A stretch of DNA of 32,601 nucleotides from an uncultured Eubacterium sp. (GTDB lineage: Bacteria; Bacillota; Clostridia; Lachnospirales; Lachnospiraceae). The translations under genes were made by a program, and so were the position numbers. Below, piece by piece: positions 30,336-32,601 of this stretch (position 1 is the first letter of the stretch; every line of letters starts with the position of its first letter). The notes below the pieces were generated by a model. The model ran no database searches, was not told where the DNA came from, and was given only the letters and a program-made list of their open reading frames with translations. The stretch covers positions 1 through 32,601 of the forward strand of contig CAJUAU010000029.1 of assembly GCA_910584645.1 (NCBI GenBank), read 5' to 3'.

Positions 30336-32601
30336 ATGAAAAAAGGATTACACTTTGGGAGTAGATGCCGGGGGATTGCATGGCTGCTGGCTGCCGCCAT
30401 GTTTTATACCCTTTTTCCATTGGGGGAGAATACGGTAAGATCACGGGCAGAACAGGTTGAATATGTTGTGAGGGAAAATTCCGGAATGCAGGATGCAGTG
30501 ATCAGCGGGACAAGTCATGAGATTAAATTTGAAGTCCCTGCCAGGTATAATACTACAGCAAAAATTAAGGAGGCTGGTTTTACCAGGCTTCAGGTTACAT
30601 ATCGAGTGGCGGAATATACCCAGAGCAGCGATGGCACAGCTGGCGCCATGGTGTTTTTTGAACATGGGGGAAAATGGGAAAATCAGTGGACCAACTTAGT
30701 GTTGGGCCAGGAGCTGACCACTTCCATAGATCTTACTCCATTTCTGGCCAGTGATTCCAGTGTCTCAGGAATGGGAATACAGTTTGCCAATGTATCAGGA
30801 GATATTTCCTATGAGATTGTATCTGCTAAATTCACAGGAAGCAAGGCAGCTGGGGAAGGGGATCCCGGTTCGTCCGGGGGAATAACTGCTCCTTCGGAAG
30901 CAAACTTTGCCAAACTTCTCCAGTATTCATTATATTTTTACGATGCCAATATGTGTGGTCCGGAGGTGGAAGAACATTCTCTTGTTGCCGCCGGGAAGAA
31001 GTATGGAAATTATGCGGGATACCGGGGGAACTGCCATGTTTGCGACCAGACAGCGGATTATAACGGGAAAAAAGTGGACGTCAGCGGCGGCTACCACGAT
31101 GCCGGCGACCATGCAAAATTTAATCTTCCCCAGGCATATTCTGCGGTGACGCTTGCTCTCGCTTATACTGAATTCGGAGAAGCCTTTTCAGAAACAGGGC
31201 AGCTCTCTCATTATAAGACGGTGATGGAGCATTTTTGTGATTATTTTGTGCGATGTACGGTCCGGGATGGTTCTGGAAAAGCGGAAGCCTACTGCTATCA
31301 GGTGGGGGATGGGGACCGGGATCACGCCTACTGGGGGGCTCCCGAAAACCAGGAGAGCCGGGGAGACCAGGCATATTTTACCAGTTCCTCTACTCCCTGT
31401 ACGGATATTGTTGGGGAGACAGTGGCGGCACTTGCCATACAGGCATATAACTTTCCGGAGGATGAGAGATCCAGAGAATATCTGGAATGTGCGAAAGAAC
31501 TTTTTGCCTATGCGGAATCCAATCCCAAGGCTTCCAGTTCTGGCAGCAAAGCGGGGAGTTTTTATTCCGGCAGCAGCTGGGAAGACGATATGGCGCTGGC
31601 GGCTACATGGCTGTACCGTGTGACGGGCGATGCGGCATATCAGTCAAAGGCAGAGACATATGTTCAGAACCCCGGTTTCGTAAACTGCTGGGATGATATG
31701 AAGGCGGCAGCAGCGGCTTACAGCAGAGGATGGGATTCCATCAGGAGCAGCATTGATTCCAATGTAAATGGAAAATCCCTCAGTGACGGCTACACATATA
31801 TTCTTTCCTGGGGGTCCGCCAGATATAATACAGCCCTGCAGTTTGAGGCGCTCTGCTATGACAAAAATATGCATACCAGCCTATATAAAGAGTGGGCAAA
31901 AGGGCAGATGAATTATCTTCTGGGACAGAATTCCATGAACCAGTGCTTTGTGGTAGGCTATAATGAAAATGCCAGTAAAAACCCCCATCACCGTGCAGCT
32001 TCTGGCTGTAACAGTTATGAAGAGTTAAATAATGGAAGCCTGCCGGACCAGAAAGTGCTTCTGGGGGCTCTTTGCGGAGGGCTCTCCGGCGGTGACGCGG
32101 GACACGATACAGCTTCCGTCTGTGCACCGGTGAAGTACCACAGTGACGGACAGCATTTTTATCATGACGGTATTAAATGTTATACTTGTAATGAGGTTAC
32201 ATTGGATTATAATGCTTCGCTGACTGCTTCTGCAGCGGGCTTATATACCCTGTATAAAGAGGACGGCCGCCAGATGCTGGACACGGACTATGTCATCGAT
32301 GCCTCTGCCGTATGCGGCGGGAATCCGGGAGGAAATGCCCAAAAAGATGCAGAGCTTACTCCAGAGCCAGGTAAGACACCAGAGCCAGCCGTGACCTCGA
32401 AACCAACAGTGACGCCAGAGCCGACAGAAACCTTAAAACCAGCCATGACATCAGAGCCTGAGGAACCGTCGGGACCAACGGAGACAGCAAAGCCAGCTGG
32501 AACCTCAAAACCAACAGTGACGCCAGAACCGACAGAAACCTTAAAGCCAGCCATGACATCAGAGCCTGAGGAACCGTCGGGACCAACGGAGACAGCAAAG
32601 C
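30336..32601 (+). CDS. Secreted GH9 cellulase (endoglucanase), 3' end outside window
   Basis: The frame is open from ATG 30336 (AGAGGTAAGG upstream) to the window end, 755 codons with no stop. A signal peptide (about 1-38, hydrophobic AWLLAAAMFYTLF) is followed by a beta-rich N-terminal domain of about 130 residues, possibly a carbohydrate-binding module that I cannot assign. The GH9 catalytic domain (about 190-650) has GGYHDAGDHAKF with Asp255 and Asp258, NPHHRAASG with His551/His552 and Arg553, and NEVTLDYNA with the likely acid Glu620. GH9 enzymes cut beta-1,4-glucan by inversion. A Pro/Thr/Glu linker with 36-residue repeats comes next, so further modules (binding, dockerin or anchor) are expected beyond the edge. 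Confidence 0.92.
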   Translation, partial: MKKGLHFGSRCRGIAWLLAAAMFYTLFPLGENTVRSRAEQVEYVVRENSGMQDAVISGTSHEIKFEVPARYNTTAKIKEAGFTRLQVTYRVAEYTQSSDGTAGAMVFFEHGGKWENQWTNLVLGQELTTSIDLTPFLASDSSVSGMGIQFANVSGDISYEIVSAKFTGSKAAGEGDPGSSGGITAPSEANFAKLLQYSLYFYDANMCGPEVEEHSLVAAGKKYGNYAGYRGNCHVCDQTADYNGKKVDVSGGYHDAGDHAKFNLPQAYSAVTLALAYTEFGEAFSETGQLSHYKTVMEHFCDYFVRCTVRDGSGKAEAYCYQVGDGDRDHAYWGAPENQESRGDQAYFTSSSTPCTDIVGETVAALAIQAYNFPEDERSREYLECAKELFAYAESNPKASSSGSKAGSFYSGSSWEDDMALAATWLYRVTGDAAYQSKAETYVQNPGFVNCWDDMKAAAAAYSRGWDSIRSSIDSNVNGKSLSDGYTYILSWGSARYNTALQFEALCYDKNMHTSLYKEWAKGQMNYLLGQNSMNQCFVVGYNENASKNPHHRAASGCNSYEELNNGSLPDQKVLLGALCGGLSGGDAGHDTASVCAPVKYHSDGQHFYHDGIKCYTCNEVTLDYNASLTASAAGLYTLYKEDGRQMLDTDYVIDASAVCGGNPGGNAQKDAELTPEPGKTPEPAVTSKPTVTPEPTETLKPAMTSEPEEPSGPTETAKPAGTSKPTVTPEPTETLKPAMTSEPEEPSGPTETAK
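32394..32601 (+). repeat. 108-bp tandem repeat encoding a Pro/Thr/Glu linker
   Basis: Copy one spans 32394-32501 and copy two starts at 32502 and is cut at the window end after 100 bp. They differ at only a few, mainly third-codon, positions, which points to recent duplication. The 36-residue unit includes SKPTVTPEPTETLKPAMTSE. It is in frame with the cellulase. Confidence 0.9.

Noticed and set aside
32394..32601. CRISPR-like repeat array
   Set aside because: The repeats are contiguous, in frame with the cellulase, and encode a Pro/Thr/Glu linker; there are no spacers.

Overview
The window looks like chromosome from a spore-forming anaerobic Firmicute, most likely a Lachnospiraceae-type Clostridium. 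Grounds: a cotJ spore-coat operon, a PerR plus reverse-rubrerythrin pair, a small ferredoxin-thioredoxin reductase next to thioredoxin, strong GGAGG-type ribosome sites, frequent GTG/TTG starts, moderate GC content, and a secreted GH9 cellulase. No rRNA, tRNA, CRISPR, insertion sequence or prophage was seen. Genes are tightly packed and no gene-free stretch exceeds 300 bp; the longest, between pyrG and ftsH (about 275 bp), holds two divergent promoters.

Layout. 1-771 (minus): cotJA-cotJB-cotJC, with cotJC cut by the window edge. 928-1923: perR and reverse rubrerythrin, an oxidative-stress operon. 2075-4882: a two-component system with a third, unknown membrane-anchored protein, followed at 4968-5933 by a C39-like lipoprotein that carries an almost identical promoter and direct-repeat operator. 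6071-13259: recJ, a GT2 glycosyltransferase, and a MoxR / DUF58 / transglutaminase set, with overlapping or closely spaced ends. 13288-17751: an ABC transporter of FtsX/MacB type made of a double permease, an ATPase and an unusual second permease. 17835-19448 (minus): pyrG. 19724-24294: ftsH, a Cof-type HAD phosphatase and uvrC. 24304-25659 (minus): a secreted GH73-type glucosaminidase. 25713-27002: an AGCS sodium/alanine symporter. 27148-29602: ddl, a YwiB-like gene and dapF, all linked to cell-wall precursor supply except the YwiB-like gene. 29722-30260: FTR-like protein and thioredoxin. 30336 to the end: a GH9 cellulase, open at the window edge and running into a 36-residue repeat linker.

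How genes work together. PerR probably senses peroxide and controls itself and the peroxide-reducing rubrerythrin. The OmpR-type regulator at 2075 probably controls its own operon and the C39-like lipoprotein, because both have the same 11-bp-periodic direct repeat placed at the same distance from a -10-like box. The FTR-like protein probably feeds ferredoxin electrons into the adjacent thioredoxin. The ABC trio may extrude, or sense and resist, an envelope-active compound.

The strongest unusual signals are: (1) the C-terminal tail of the last ABC gene, which looks like a degenerate Q-loop-to-signature helical segment of an ABC ATPase; (2) the shared operator of the two-component system and the lipoprotein gene; (3) a folded, possibly regulatory spacer between dapF and the FTR/thioredoxin pair; (4) a GGGTCAAAAG-type repeat found in two separate intergenic regions. 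All functions are inferred by reading the sequence; no database search was run.
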